Shown here one piece after another: positions 51,647 to 60,313 of a stretch of 64,000 nucleotides of DNA (positions are counted from its first letter, which is position 1; every line of letters begins with the position of its first letter). A program made the position numbers and the translations under genes. The notes beneath the pieces are model-generated. The model was not told the origin of the DNA. It saw only the letters and a program-made list of their open reading frames with translations, and did no database searches. The DNA comes from Synergistaceae bacterium DZ-S4. GTDB taxonomy: Bacteria > Synergistota > Synergistia > Synergistales > Synergistaceae. Location of the stretch: positions 62,001 through 126,000 of the forward strand of contig JAPCWD010000005.1 in NCBI GenBank assembly GCA_025943965.1. The letters run 5' to 3'.

Positions 51647-52693
51647 CTACCTGAAAAAGAGCCTGATGATGTCTTTTCCGGTGACCAGTATGATGAGGGA
51701 GATGAGGATCATGAACCCGCCATAGTGGATCAGCGCCTCCCATTTTTCCGGGACTTTCTTTCCTGTTGCCATCTCTGCAAGTATGAAAATTATCCTCCCC
51801 CCGTCGAGGGCAGGGAAAGGCAGAAGGTTCAGCAGCCCCAGGTGCAGGTTTATCACTCCCAGGAATGCGATAAAGGACCATATCCCCTGCTTGAGGGCAT
51901 CACCGGCCATCACTGCTATGCCTACGGGACCGACAACATCAGACTGAACTTTTCTTGTAAGCACCATCCAGAGGCCTTTGAGTATCTCTACGCCCATGTC
52001 CCAGGAATACCCAAGGCTTTTTCGGAGCGCGGTATGTATGGGATATGTTATTCTTCCAGGCTGGACACCAAGAAGACGGCCTCCATGAGCCGGATCGGCG
52101 GGGATGTCGACATCAACGCCGATCATTCCGCCGCCCCTCTGGAGCGTTATTTGGAAAAGGTCGTCGGTCACATCCTTGTCCTGTATAGTTTCCCTGATAT
52201 CAGACCATTTGTTCAGCTCTTTGCCGTTTATAGATTTTATAACGTCCCCTGGCTGTATCCCGGCAGAAAAGGCTGGTGTGCCTTCCATTACTTTCCCTAC
52301 TAGAGGCCTGTCAAGATCCATTATCCCGTGTCCGGCAAGAAGGGCGGCAGTGAGAAGCCATGCCAGTATAAGGTTTACGGTCGCACCGGAGGCGAGCACC
52401 AGGAGTCTCTCCCATGGTTTTTTTGATGAGAGTGAGCGGGCAGGGTCGTAACCTTCAGGCTTTGGATCTTCTTCCGAAGAGTCCTCCCCCTCAAGCTTGA
52501 CGAATCCGCCTATTGGAAAAGCCCTCAGTGACCACAGTGTTTCGCCCTTTTGCCTGCTCCAGAGCGATGGTCCCATGCCGAAAGAAAATTCATGTATAAG
52601 CACGCCCCTCCAACGGGCAGAAATGTAATGCCCACCCTCGTGGGATATGACGCAGATGGAAATAACGATCAGAAAAGAAAGAAGACTTATCAA
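51647..52693 (-). CDS. rseP: Site-2 intramembrane metalloprotease (RseP/YluC)
   Basis: S2P protease cleaving membrane-bound substrates such as anti-sigma factors. The 348-residue product has a first membrane segment with ISHEGGHYISAR (HExxH zinc motif, near residue 18), a PDZ domain (~residues 120-200, AGIQPGDVIKSINGK) and a late LPFPALDGGRIIF motif supplying the third zinc ligand. It starts with TTG 52693, overlapping the dxr stop as TTGA, with GGAGG eight bases upstream. The uppS-cdsA-dxr-rseP-ispG order is classical. Confidence 0.93.
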   Translation of the reverse strand: MISLLSFLIVISICVISHEGGHYISARWRGVLIHEFSFGMGPSLWSRQKGETLWSLRAFPIGGFVKLEGEDSSEEDPKPEGYDPARSLSSKKPWERLLVLASGATVNLILAWLLTAALLAGHGIMDLDRPLVGKVMEGTPAFSAGIQPGDVIKSINGKELNKWSDIRETIQDKDVTDDLFQITLQRGGGMIGVDVDIPADPAHGGRLLGVQPGRITYPIHTALRKSLGYSWDMGVEILKGLWMVLTRKVQSDVVGPVGIAVMAGDALKQGIWSFIAFLGVINLHLGLLNLLPFPALDGGRIIFILAEMATGKKVPEKWEALIHYGGFMILISLIILVTGKDIIRLFFR

Positions 52694-53859
52694 TTTACAT
52701 TCCTCCAGTTTTTACAGAGCCTCCACGCCGTTTTTTCTCCTTCGCTGACCAAGCTGACAGCCTCATCGAGCGATGCGGGAGAACTTGACTTGGATCCGGA
52801 GAGTGTTTCTTCTATGATTTTCGGTATAGCATTAAACGGGATGATCCCCTCAAGGAATGCCCTGACCGCTGCTTCGTCAGCTCCAACAAGGAGAGAGGGA
52901 TATGCTCCGCCCATTTCCCCTGCTTTGCAGGCTATACCAAAACATGGGAAAATGGAACCGTCAATTTCCCTAAAGGTGAGATCAAACATTTCAGGTTCAA
53001 TGGCGCTTAGCCCAGAACCGACAAGGTCAAGCCTCTCCGGCCATGCCAAAGCGGCGGCTGCCGGGAGGCGCATGTCGGGCGGGGAAAGGAGCATTTTCAT
53101 CGTTCCGTCAAAGAAGAGGACCACGCCGTGTACCTGTGATCTGGGATGTATGAGCGCGCTGACCTTTTCTGCAGGAAGGCCGAAAAGCTGCATGGCTTCG
53201 ATGCACTCGATGCCTTTGTTCATAAGCGTAGCACTGTCGACCGTGATTTTCGGGCCCATTTTCCAGACAGGGTGTGAAAGAGTCTCCTCAGGCGTTACTT
53301 TTTCAAGCATCTCTCTGGTGTGGTTCCTGAAAGGGCCTCCGGATGCGGTAAGCCATATCTTTTTTATTTCAGTCTTCTTGTCTTCCCTGAGGCACTGCCA
53401 GACAGCGCTGTGTTCGCTGTCCACAGGTCTCAGCTGGTCTTTCCGCTTAATAAGCGGCATTACCCACGGACCTGCGACGACGATGCTCTCCTTGTTTGCC
53501 AGCGAAACATCCTTGTCCTCTCTGAGAGCGGTCTGAAGGGCCTTTATCGCAGTCACTCCGGATGATGCGAATACGACGTGGTCTATGTCGGGATCCGATG
53601 CAATAAGGGAAAGCGCGTCAATGCCGGTGAGGCAATTGTATCCGTCAGCTTTGAAGGCGGCCGCATGCGGTTCAGTGAGGCAAAGAGTCCTGGCCTTGTG
53701 GACCGAAGCAAGTTCTGTCAGCTTTGCTTCATTGCTTTTTGCAGCTAAAGCTACTATCTCAAATCGCTCCGGGAAACGTCCGCAAATATCTAAAACTGCC
53801 CCGCCTACGCTCCCCGTCGCACCTATGACAGCGACTCTGATCTTTGGTAAATTACTCAC
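52690..53859 (-). CDS. dxr: 1-Deoxy-D-xylulose-5-phosphate reductoisomerase
   Basis: NADPH-dependent second step of the methylerythritol phosphate pathway. The 389-residue protein begins VAVIGATGSVGGAVLDI; LANKESIVVAGP is near residue 128, then the metal/substrate segments VDSEHSAVWQC, LTASGGPFRN and MNKGIECIEAMQLF. Starts with GTG 53859, four bases after cdsA. Gene synonym ispC. Confidence 0.96.
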   Translation of the reverse strand: MSNLPKIRVAVIGATGSVGGAVLDICGRFPERFEIVALAAKSNEAKLTELASVHKARTLCLTEPHAAAFKADGYNCLTGIDALSLIASDPDIDHVVFASSGVTAIKALQTALREDKDVSLANKESIVVAGPWVMPLIKRKDQLRPVDSEHSAVWQCLREDKKTEIKKIWLTASGGPFRNHTREMLEKVTPEETLSHPVWKMGPKITVDSATLMNKGIECIEAMQLFGLPAEKVSALIHPRSQVHGVVLFFDGTMKMLLSPPDMRLPAAAALAWPERLDLVGSGLSAIEPEMFDLTFREIDGSIFPCFGIACKAGEMGGAYPSLLVGADEAAVRAFLEGIIPFNAIPKIIEETLSGSKSSSPASLDEAVSLVSEGEKTAWRLCKNWRNVN

Positions 53860-53863
53860 CGTT

Positions 53864-54694
53864 TCAGCCTATCAGTTCAAATATTACGAAAGCCAGGGTC
53901 CCGTTGACAAGGATACTGTCGAACCTGTCCAAAAGTCCGCCGTGTCCGGGGATCAATGATCCTGTGTCTTTGACCTTCGCTTCCCTCTTCAAAACGGATT
54001 CTCCCAGATCGCCCAGCTGCCCCGCGATCCCGCAAAGGAGTCCCATCAGAAGAAGGGGAAGGGGCGGGAATGAGAATATGAGGGCCAGAAATCCTCCGCA
54101 TACCAGGCTTGCGGCAGCTCCGCCGAAGAACCCTTCCCAGGTCTTTTTTGGGCTGATCCTCTCACAGAGCAGATTTCTTCCGAGACGGCTCCCTACGATA
54201 TAGGCCGCCACGTCGCAGCTCCAGGTACAAAAGAAGAGGGTCATCAAAAAGAGCGATCCCAGCTCCCTGGATCGGATGATTATCATGAAGGACCAGGGGA
54301 GGATTACATATGCGATGCCGACTATCGTAGCTCCCATATTTTCAAGGGCAAAGCTCTCTCCGCTGACCTGACGCCGCACCACCTCAAGAAAAAGCGCAAC
54401 GAAGACTATTGCAGAGATCGAGCATAGTATAGCTGTAAGGCTCATGTCTGAAGAGGCTCCGATCAGTATGAAGGCTCCCGAGAGCATTATCAGCCAGGGC
54501 GAAATGTCATGCTTTGTGGAAAGAAGCCTGTAGAATTCCCAGAGCGAGAGCATGGCAACTATAAAGACCACCGAGTTCCAGAAATGTCCGCCCTTTATTA
54601 TCCCGCCCAGTATTATAAGTACTATGAAGATGCTGCTGAAAGCTCTCAGTGGCAGATCTGGTATCGATGACAGAAAATTATTATGATTTGCCAT
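53864..54694 (-). CDS. cdsA: Phosphatidate cytidylyltransferase
   Basis: Makes CDP-diacylglycerol from phosphatidate in the cytoplasmic membrane. The 276-residue protein has about seven to eight hydrophobic segments and the C-terminal family signature PGHGGLLDRFDSILVNG near residue 240, preceded by SRLGRNLLCERISPKKTWEG near 175. Overlaps uppS by 14 bases, indicating coupled translation. Confidence 0.95.
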   Translation of the reverse strand: MANHNNFLSSIPDLPLRAFSSIFIVLIILGGIIKGGHFWNSVVFIVAMLSLWEFYRLLSTKHDISPWLIMLSGAFILIGASSDMSLTAILCSISAIVFVALFLEVVRRQVSGESFALENMGATIVGIAYVILPWSFMIIIRSRELGSLFLMTLFFCTWSCDVAAYIVGSRLGRNLLCERISPKKTWEGFFGGAAASLVCGGFLALIFSFPPLPLLLMGLLCGIAGQLGDLGESVLKREAKVKDTGSLIPGHGGLLDRFDSILVNGTLAFVIFELIG

Positions 54695-55370
54695 ATCTTC
54701 TTTCCCTCCTGTAGAAGTCGGCTACAGCCATTTCAAGATCCTGTCTGCCGAAGTCGGGCCAAAATTTATCAGTAAAATAATATTCGCTGTAGCTTCCCTG
54801 CCAAAGCCAGAAATTGCTCATCCTCAGTTCTCCGCTGGTCCTTATCAGGAGGTCCGGGTCCGGGATGTCCGGCAGGTAGAGATATTTGCGGAAGACCTCT
54901 TCGGTGACGGGCTGCGAGACCCCCTCTTCGATCATCCGGCTGACGGCGTCCAGTATCTCCTGTCTTCCGCCGTAATTCAGGCATACTACCAGCTGCATCG
55001 AATCGTTGTTCCTCGTCTTTTCTTCTGCATCCGAAAGTATTTCCCTGATATCCTCAGAAAGGGCAGAGAGGTTGCCCGCGAACCTGACCCTTGCATTTTC
55101 CCTGTTGAGCTCTTCAAGCTTAAGTTTCATGTAGTATTTGAGCAGTCCCATAAGGCCCAGCACTTCAGCTTTTGGCCTCTTCCAGTTCTCAGTTGAAAAG
55201 GCGTAAAGGGATACGCAGGGTATTCCAAGCTCTTTCGCTGCTGTGAGAGTTCTCTCGACGGCCTTTACCCCCTCCCTGTGTCCAAGTATCGCGGGAAGTC
55301 CCCGGGATCTTGCCCAGCGGCGGTTTCCGTCCATTATTATCCCTACGTGCTCCAGTCTTTTATCTTCCAT
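54681..55370 (-). CDS. uppS: Undecaprenyl diphosphate synthase
   Basis: cis-Prenyltransferase that makes the C55 carrier lipid for peptidoglycan and surface polysaccharide. The 229-residue product shows HVGIIMDGNRRWARSRG (catalytic Asp), GHREGVKA, SLYAFSTENWKRP and the C-terminal DLLIRTSGELRMSNFWLWQ. First gene of the uppS-cdsA-dxr-rseP-ispG cluster; the product of ispA/dxs genes elsewhere in the window feeds it. Confidence 0.97.
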   Translation of the reverse strand: MEDKRLEHVGIIMDGNRRWARSRGLPAILGHREGVKAVERTLTAAKELGIPCVSLYAFSTENWKRPKAEVLGLMGLLKYYMKLKLEELNRENARVRFAGNLSALSEDIREILSDAEEKTRNNDSMQLVVCLNYGGRQEILDAVSRMIEEGVSQPVTEEVFRKYLYLPDIPDPDLLIRTSGELRMSNFWLWQGSYSEYYFTDKFWPDFGRQDLEMAVADFYRRERRYGKS

Positions 55371-55376
55371 CTTTTC

Positions 55377-56036
55377 CTACCCGAATTTGATGTGGCTTAT
55401 GCTGCCTGTCTCCCTGACGATATCCCAAGCTCTTTTAACTTCCTGTATGTCGATCCACGTGAGGTGTTTTGGGCTCCCCTCTTTGGAAGATGCGTTCCTC
55501 AGAAGGTAACTTGGGTGGAACATGGGCATAACTGCGATGCCCCTCCAGTTGAACCACATGCCCCTGATTTTGGTTATGCCCTCGTTCGTCTTGAGTATCC
55601 ACCTTGTAGGGGTATTCCCAAGCAGGATTATAAGGGCGGGGTCTATAAGCATGATCTGTGTCTGCAGATGCTGATCGCAGACTATCGTCTCCTCGGGGGT
55701 GGGCACCCTGTTTTCGGGCGGCCTGCACTTCACTATGTTGGTGATGTAGACATCCTTTCTGTCTATCCCTCCGGCAGTGAGGATCTGGGTCAAAAGCTGT
55801 CCGGCCCTTCCGACGAAGGGAAGCCCCTGAGCATCTTCATCCGCTCCCGGGCCTTCTCCGATGAACATGAGCCTGCTCCGTTCGTTTCCTTCGCCGAAGA
55901 CGACGTTCGTCCTGGCAGCAGACAGGGGGCAGGCCCTGCATGACAGCGCCGTTTCCCTGGCCTTTTCCCAGAGGGCTTTCCGCGCTTTATCCTCTCCTTC
56001 GGGCGAGAGGTTCGGGATCCTTTTCGGATGTTCCAT
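55377..56036 (-). CDS. Family 4 uracil-DNA glycosylase
   Basis: Iron-sulfur uracil-DNA glycosylase acting in base-excision repair. The 219-residue protein has the N-terminal Cys pair SCRACPLS, motif FIGEGPGADEDAQGLPFVGRAG near residue 58, the later NIVKCRPPENR with Cys, and the C-terminal MFHPSYLLR motif. Start overlaps the upstream stop as TGATG. The four Cys needed for the [4Fe-4S] cluster appear to be present (two near residue 34, then near 108 and 124). Confidence 0.93.
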   Translation of the reverse strand: MEHPKRIPNLSPEGEDKARKALWEKARETALSCRACPLSAARTNVVFGEGNERSRLMFIGEGPGADEDAQGLPFVGRAGQLLTQILTAGGIDRKDVYITNIVKCRPPENRVPTPEETIVCDQHLQTQIMLIDPALIILLGNTPTRWILKTNEGITKIRGMWFNWRGIAVMPMFHPSYLLRNASSKEGSPKHLTWIDIQEVKRAWDIVRETGSISHIKFG

Positions 56037-56893
56037 CAGATGATCACCTCTGTTATTATCACATCGACATTTTTGACGTTGAGCCCGGTGAAATACCTAA
56101 CGCTTACAGCAGTCCTCTCCTTAACAAGAGTTGCGAGCGAGATGAAATTCTTTTCACCCAGGCTTGCCGCGATCTTGATCGTTATTGAAAGGCTTTCTTC
56201 GTTCTCCGGGCTTGCACTGACTTCAACTACTTTGGCGACCTGTGAGGTCCTCCCGGCAATAAATGTGACCAGCTCTTCAATTGCCTCGGGCTCTATGTGC
56301 ACCTCGCCGTAGAAGCTGAAAGGGGGCCTCACGATAGTTTTTTCGCCTTCATGGTTGTCCTTCGACTTCCAGAAGACCCTCAGCTGTCCGACGAGCTTTC
56401 CGGCGAAGTTCTTCCTCACTAGGACATGCGATACCGGTATGACGTGCTTTCCCTTTGTGAATCGTTCCCTGCGTGCCTTGCTTATCTCCTCCGGGGCAGC
56501 TATCTCTTCGATCCTTATTACTCTTTCGGGCAGAGGCAGTTTCAATTTTTTGACTATCCTCATGACCATGTCATCCGAGGTCGCGATTATCATCAGAGAG
56601 CATGGCGCGGCCTTTGAAAAGAAATCCATGACCTCTTTACGGTGATCGTCGAACTCGAAGAGAGCTCTTCTTATCGCGCTTATCTGATTCCTCTCCGACT
56701 TTGCGCTCTTTCCGCATACAATGCTTCCCTTGAAAATCACCAGTCCGTCGTCGATTATAAAGTCAGCATCGACAATAGCTGCCACAGATTGGGCCCTTTG
56801 GCTCTTTCCGGTACCTGCGGCGCCAACGAAGGCATAAGTGGTCACCTGTTTGAGTTTTTCTTCAATATTTTGCTGAGCGTTGCTTCCGTCCAT
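56036..56893 (-). CDS. P-loop ATPase-like domain fused to an Asp23/Gls24-like domain
   Basis: 285-residue protein of unknown function. The N-terminal ~170 residues contain the Walker A motif VGAAGTGKSQRA (residues ~22-33), FIIDDGLVIFKGSIV and a later LMIIATSDDM strand that could serve as Walker B-like, but no closely recognised family. The last ~95 residues (from SFYGEVHIEPEAIEELV to the ending NVKNVDVIITEVI) follow the Asp23/DUF322 pattern, known from Gram-positive envelope-stress proteins. No signal peptide or membrane segment. It lies between murA and the uracil glycosylase, overlapping the latter by one base. A cytoplasmic envelope-related regulator is an inference. Confidence 0.72.
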   Translation of the reverse strand: MDGSNAQQNIEEKLKQVTTYAFVGAAGTGKSQRAQSVAAIVDADFIIDDGLVIFKGSIVCGKSAKSERNQISAIRRALFEFDDHRKEVMDFFSKAAPCSLMIIATSDDMVMRIVKKLKLPLPERVIRIEEIAAPEEISKARRERFTKGKHVIPVSHVLVRKNFAGKLVGQLRVFWKSKDNHEGEKTIVRPPFSFYGEVHIEPEAIEELVTFIAGRTSQVAKVVEVSASPENEESLSITIKIAASLGEKNFISLATLVKERTAVSVRYFTGLNVKNVDVIITEVII

Positions 56894-56912
56894 CAGACCG
56901 CCCTCTCAAGGA

Positions 56913-58157
56913 TCATGCCGTAAGCTCTATGTCCGCTCCGAGAGATCTCAGTTTGTCGGTGAGTCCCTCGTAGCCTCTCCACACATGGTAAAGATCGTGT
57001 ACTACCGTAACTCCTTCAGCGGCCAGTCCCATAAGGATGAGGGCCGCTCCCGCCCGCAGGTTCGACGCATGGACTTCTGTTCCTGTCAGCTTGGCCACTC
57101 CTGTAACGATCGCAGTGGAATCCTGAAGCTCTATCTTTGCACCCATCTTTTTAAATTCGTTTATATGAAGCAGCCTTGAATCAAAGACACTCTCGTGTAT
57201 GACGCTCGTACCTGAAGCCAGTGAGAGCGCTGCCATCAGCTGCGGCTGCGTATCTGTCGGGAATCCGGGATACGGCATCGTCTTTACCGGTATCCCTGTA
57301 AGGGACCCTTTACATCCGGCTGTGACCTCGTCAAGCATGATATCTATCTTCGCTCCCGCCTCTTCAAGCTTAAGCAGTATGGCATCTATCAGTCCAGAGT
57401 CTATTCCCCTTACCGTTACCGAACCCTTTGTTATTATCCCTGCCATGAGATAAGTTGCGGCCTCTATCCTGTCCGGGATTATCTCAGCTTCTGCGGGACC
57501 TGTCTCAGGTTTCCCGGTGATCCTTATCGTCTGGGTCCCGTCGCCCTTGACCGGTATCCCCATAAGCCTAAGCACGTCAGCGAGGTTTATTATCTCCGGT
57601 TCCAGGGCGGCATTCTCGATGTATGTCACTCCGTGCGCCAGCGCAGCGGCCATCATGAGGTTTTCAGTCGCACCCACAGAGGGATAGTCCAGAGTGATCC
57701 TCTCGCCCTTGAGCCTGCCTGCCGTGGCGTAGACGGATCCTTTGTTCAGGTCGATCTCAGCTCCCATTTTGGCAAGGCCTTTGAGATGGAAATCGATAGG
57801 CCTGCTTCCAAGCACACACCCTCCGGGCAGAGGCAGGACCGCCTTGCCGCACCTCGCGATCAGAGGTCCCAGAACCAGCGACGAGGCCCTCATCTTGCGT
57901 ACCAGTTCCGCCGGTGCATCCCAGCTGAGCTCATCAGGAACATCTATTGTCATCAGGTTGTCTTTGAATTCCACGGTTATGCCGATATGCCTGAGCAAGT
58001 CAGACATCGTATGTATATCATAAAGGTCGGGGACCTTTTTCAGTGCGAGCCTCTTGCCCTTAAGAAGGATCGAGGCGGCCATGACCGGCAGCGCCGCGTT
58101 CTTGGCTCCCTGAACGTCGACCGTTCCGTAAAGAGGTGTCCCTCCCCTGATGATCAT
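56913..58157 (-). CDS. murA: UDP-N-acetylglucosamine 1-carboxyvinyltransferase
   Basis: First committed step of peptidoglycan synthesis: transfer of enolpyruvate from PEP. The 414-residue protein has the GAKNAALPVMAASIL segment near residue 15, MRASSLVLGPLIAR near 85 and the active-site loop LPGGCVLGSRPIDFHL with the catalytic Cys retained, which predicts fosfomycin sensitivity. An in-frame TTG pair at 58172/58169 overlaps GGAGGAT; ATG 58157 is the natural start. A single gene for MurA is seen in the window. Confidence 0.96.
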   Translation of the reverse strand: MIIRGGTPLYGTVDVQGAKNAALPVMAASILLKGKRLALKKVPDLYDIHTMSDLLRHIGITVEFKDNLMTIDVPDELSWDAPAELVRKMRASSLVLGPLIARCGKAVLPLPGGCVLGSRPIDFHLKGLAKMGAEIDLNKGSVYATAGRLKGERITLDYPSVGATENLMMAAALAHGVTYIENAALEPEIINLADVLRLMGIPVKGDGTQTIRITGKPETGPAEAEIIPDRIEAATYLMAGIITKGSVTVRGIDSGLIDAILLKLEEAGAKIDIMLDEVTAGCKGSLTGIPVKTMPYPGFPTDTQPQLMAALSLASGTSVIHESVFDSRLLHINEFKKMGAKIELQDSTAIVTGVAKLTGTEVHASNLRAGAALILMGLAAEGVTVVHDLYHVWRGYEGLTDKLRSLGADIELTA

Positions 58158-58201
58158 CTTATCCTCCAACAAGAGTCACTCCAGTCCAAACTGACAAAAA
58201 A

Positions 58202-59335
58202 TTACCTGCCCTGTTTATCAAAATAGTCCTTTAATGCTTCTGCTATCTTAACTGCGGCAGTTCCGTCCCCAAAAGGCTGTGATCTGCACTTGTTCTCGAT
58301 CTCAGCAAGTTTTGCCTCATTTTCAAGCAGTTCGATCGCGTTGGAAAATATTTTTTCCGTTTTGACCCCTACCAGAATGCCGCTTCCGTTCTCGATGGCT
58401 TCGGGCCTTTCAGTGACGTCCCTGAGAATAAGCACCGGTTTCCTTATGGCCGAGGCCTCTTCCTGGACTCCTCCGCTGTCGCTGAGTATGAATTTTGAGG
58501 CATTCATTGCCCAGACGAAGTCGGGATAATCGAGCGGATCGCAGAGGATCACTTTGTCTCTTTTTTCAAGATGCTTTCGGATAGTTTCCCTAACAGACGG
58601 GTTCCTGTGCATAGGGATGACCATCCAAAGTTCAGGATGTGCATCCAGGAGCATCGTGAGCGCCGTACAGATATCCTCAAGCGGTTTTCCCCAGGACTCC
58701 CTTCTGTGTGCCGTAACAAGAAGGAAGGGAGCGTTTTCAGGAAGCCCGTCAAGATCCTCGCAGTAAGGCCTCGAGGTGCTTTTAACTGTGTAAAAGAGAG
58801 CGTCTATCACAGTGTTTCCTGTTACATGTATCATCTTTTCCGGAGTACCTTCTCTGAGAAGATTTTCCTTTGCAAGTTCCGTAGGGGCAAAGGCCCAGGT
58901 CGTTATCCTGTCTGCAAGCACCCTGTTCATCTCCTCCGGGAAGGGCAGGTGCATATTGCCGCTCCTTAGTCCGGCTTCAACATGTCCAACCGGGATCTTT
59001 CTGTAAAATGCCGCAAGGGCCGATGCGAAGGTCGTAGTAGTGTCGCCGTGGACCAGAACGGCTGAAGGGCATTCGGCATCAAAGTACTCCCCCGCTCCGG
59101 TCAGGACTGAAGCTGTAATGTGGTCAAGGGACTGCCTCTCTTTCATTATGTGAAGGTTGAGGTCAGCGGTAAGGCTGAAATGGCCGAGCGCCTGGTCCAG
59201 CATTGCGGCATGCTGTCCGGTAGCCAATATTTTTACGTCAAAATAGCCCTGGCTGCGAAGGGCAAGCACCACAGGCGCCATCTTTATCGCCTCAGGCCTT
59301 GTTCCGACAACACAGACCACAGTTTTACCTGTCAT
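58202..59335 (-). CDS. wecB: UDP-N-acetylglucosamine 2-epimerase (non-hydrolysing)
   Basis: Interconverts UDP-GlcNAc and UDP-ManNAc for surface polysaccharides. The 377-residue enzyme shows VVGTRPEAIKMAPVV at the start, VHGDTTTTFASALAAF near 97, VGHVEAGLRSG near 115 and the C-terminal LSDSGGVQEEA with ILRDVTERPEA. AGGAGGATG precedes ATG 59335. It follows a WecA/MraY-type glycosyl-1-phosphate transferase gene, so the two likely supply a ManNAc- or GlcNAc-containing polymer. Confidence 0.95.
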   Translation of the reverse strand: MTGKTVVCVVGTRPEAIKMAPVVLALRSQGYFDVKILATGQHAAMLDQALGHFSLTADLNLHIMKERQSLDHITASVLTGAGEYFDAECPSAVLVHGDTTTTFASALAAFYRKIPVGHVEAGLRSGNMHLPFPEEMNRVLADRITTWAFAPTELAKENLLREGTPEKMIHVTGNTVIDALFYTVKSTSRPYCEDLDGLPENAPFLLVTAHRRESWGKPLEDICTALTMLLDAHPELWMVIPMHRNPSVRETIRKHLEKRDKVILCDPLDYPDFVWAMNASKFILSDSGGVQEEASAIRKPVLILRDVTERPEAIENGSGILVGVKTEKIFSNAIELLENEAKLAEIENKCRSQPFGDGTAAVKIAEALKDYFDKQGR

Positions 59336-59386
59336 TGATACATCCTCCTAAAATCAACTCTTTGTCCCCGCGGTGTCAGGCCTGCC

Positions 59387-59395
59387 ATTATAGCA
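59387..59395 (-). promoter_or_regulatory. Possible extended -10 promoter of wecB
   Basis: Minus strand TGCTATAAT (59395-59387), an extended -10 box in the 74-base gap before wecB. No convincing -35 was found. Confidence 0.4.
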
Positions 59396-59409
59396 GACAA
59401 CGGCGGGAG

Positions 59410-60288
59410 CTACAGCGCCCCAAGAAGCCGGATCCCGGCCAGGACCAGCGCAAGATGGGCCAATCCCATGACCGCAAGCGTCTGAAGCTTGGTAAAGCCC
59501 CTGTCGAGAAGCTTGTGGTGAGCGTGTCCTCTGTCAGGTGAAAACGGAGATTTTTTCGTCAGGATACGTCTGGTCATTGCGACAAGCGTATCGATGACAG
59601 GTATTCCTCCGATAAAGAAAAGGACTGCAGCGATACTGAAAAATCCTTTTCCGAAAAGGTCCGGAAAAATGCTCCATGCGAGGTGCGATGAGCAAATATA
59701 TCCCAGAAGGGTACTCCCTCCGTCCCCTAGGAATGTCCTTGGCTGGGGGAAATTCCACAGCAGGACACCAAACACCAGCCCGGCCACAGGCATCCATACT
59801 GCCGGGTTTCCTGCAAATGCGGCGGCAATAACAGAAGTTATCAGTGTCATGGTCAGGCACAGCCCGTCCATACCGTCAATAAGGTTATATGCGTTTGTCG
59901 TCCCCGTGATCCAGAATATTAACAGAAGCCTCTGCCAAAGCGGTATCGGAAGGGCATATGAGACCCACGCGGCGGCGGCAAGGTGGAAGAAAAGCCTCAT
60001 CACGGGCGGCAGCGGATGCATGTCATCCATGTACCCGACAATAAATACGATAGTCGCTCCTGTTGCTATGTAGGGCACCTCGACACCGGGATTTCCCACA
60101 AAGAGGGCCCAAAGCAGATAACCGCTCCACAGCACGATGCCGGCACCGCGCGGCATGATGCTGCGGTGTTTTTTCCTGCCGCCCGGAATGTCCAGCAACC
60201 TGAATTTTTGCGCAAGTCCGATCGAAACGGGTGTCGCGATCAGGCCCCACAAAAAAGTCACCAGTGTGAAAAGGTATATGGAAAACAC
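59410..60288 (-). CDS. Undecaprenyl-phosphate N-acetylhexosamine-1-phosphate transferase (WecA/TagO type)
   Basis: Integral membrane enzyme of the MraY/WecA family; loads a sugar-1-phosphate onto undecaprenyl phosphate. The 292-residue protein has eight to nine hydrophobic segments. Family motifs are the first DIPGGRKKHR near residue 34, the Asp pair YMDDMHPLPP near 85, NAYNLIDGMDGL near 130 and FLGDGGSTLLG near 185, plus the late HAHHKLLDRG His motif that separates WecA/TagO forms from MraY. GTG 60288 is the probable start. Sits before wecB on the minus strand. Confidence 0.9.
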   Translation of the reverse strand: MFSIYLFTLVTFLWGLIATPVSIGLAQKFRLLDIPGGRKKHRSIMPRGAGIVLWSGYLLWALFVGNPGVEVPYIATGATIVFIVGYMDDMHPLPPVMRLFFHLAAAAWVSYALPIPLWQRLLLIFWITGTTNAYNLIDGMDGLCLTMTLITSVIAAAFAGNPAVWMPVAGLVFGVLLWNFPQPRTFLGDGGSTLLGYICSSHLAWSIFPDLFGKGFFSIAAVLFFIGGIPVIDTLVAMTRRILTKKSPFSPDRGHAHHKLLDRGFTKLQTLAVMGLAHLALVLAGIRLLGAL

Positions 60289-60313
60289 GTTATCTGCCCT
60301 GATTCCCCATCAT

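Noticed and set aside
51630-51881. N-terminal extension of IspG
   Set aside because: The frame is open for 84 codons upstream, but this stretch lies inside rseP, is His/Arg/Pro-rich and unlike any IspG; ATG 51629 fits the family and the gene spacing.
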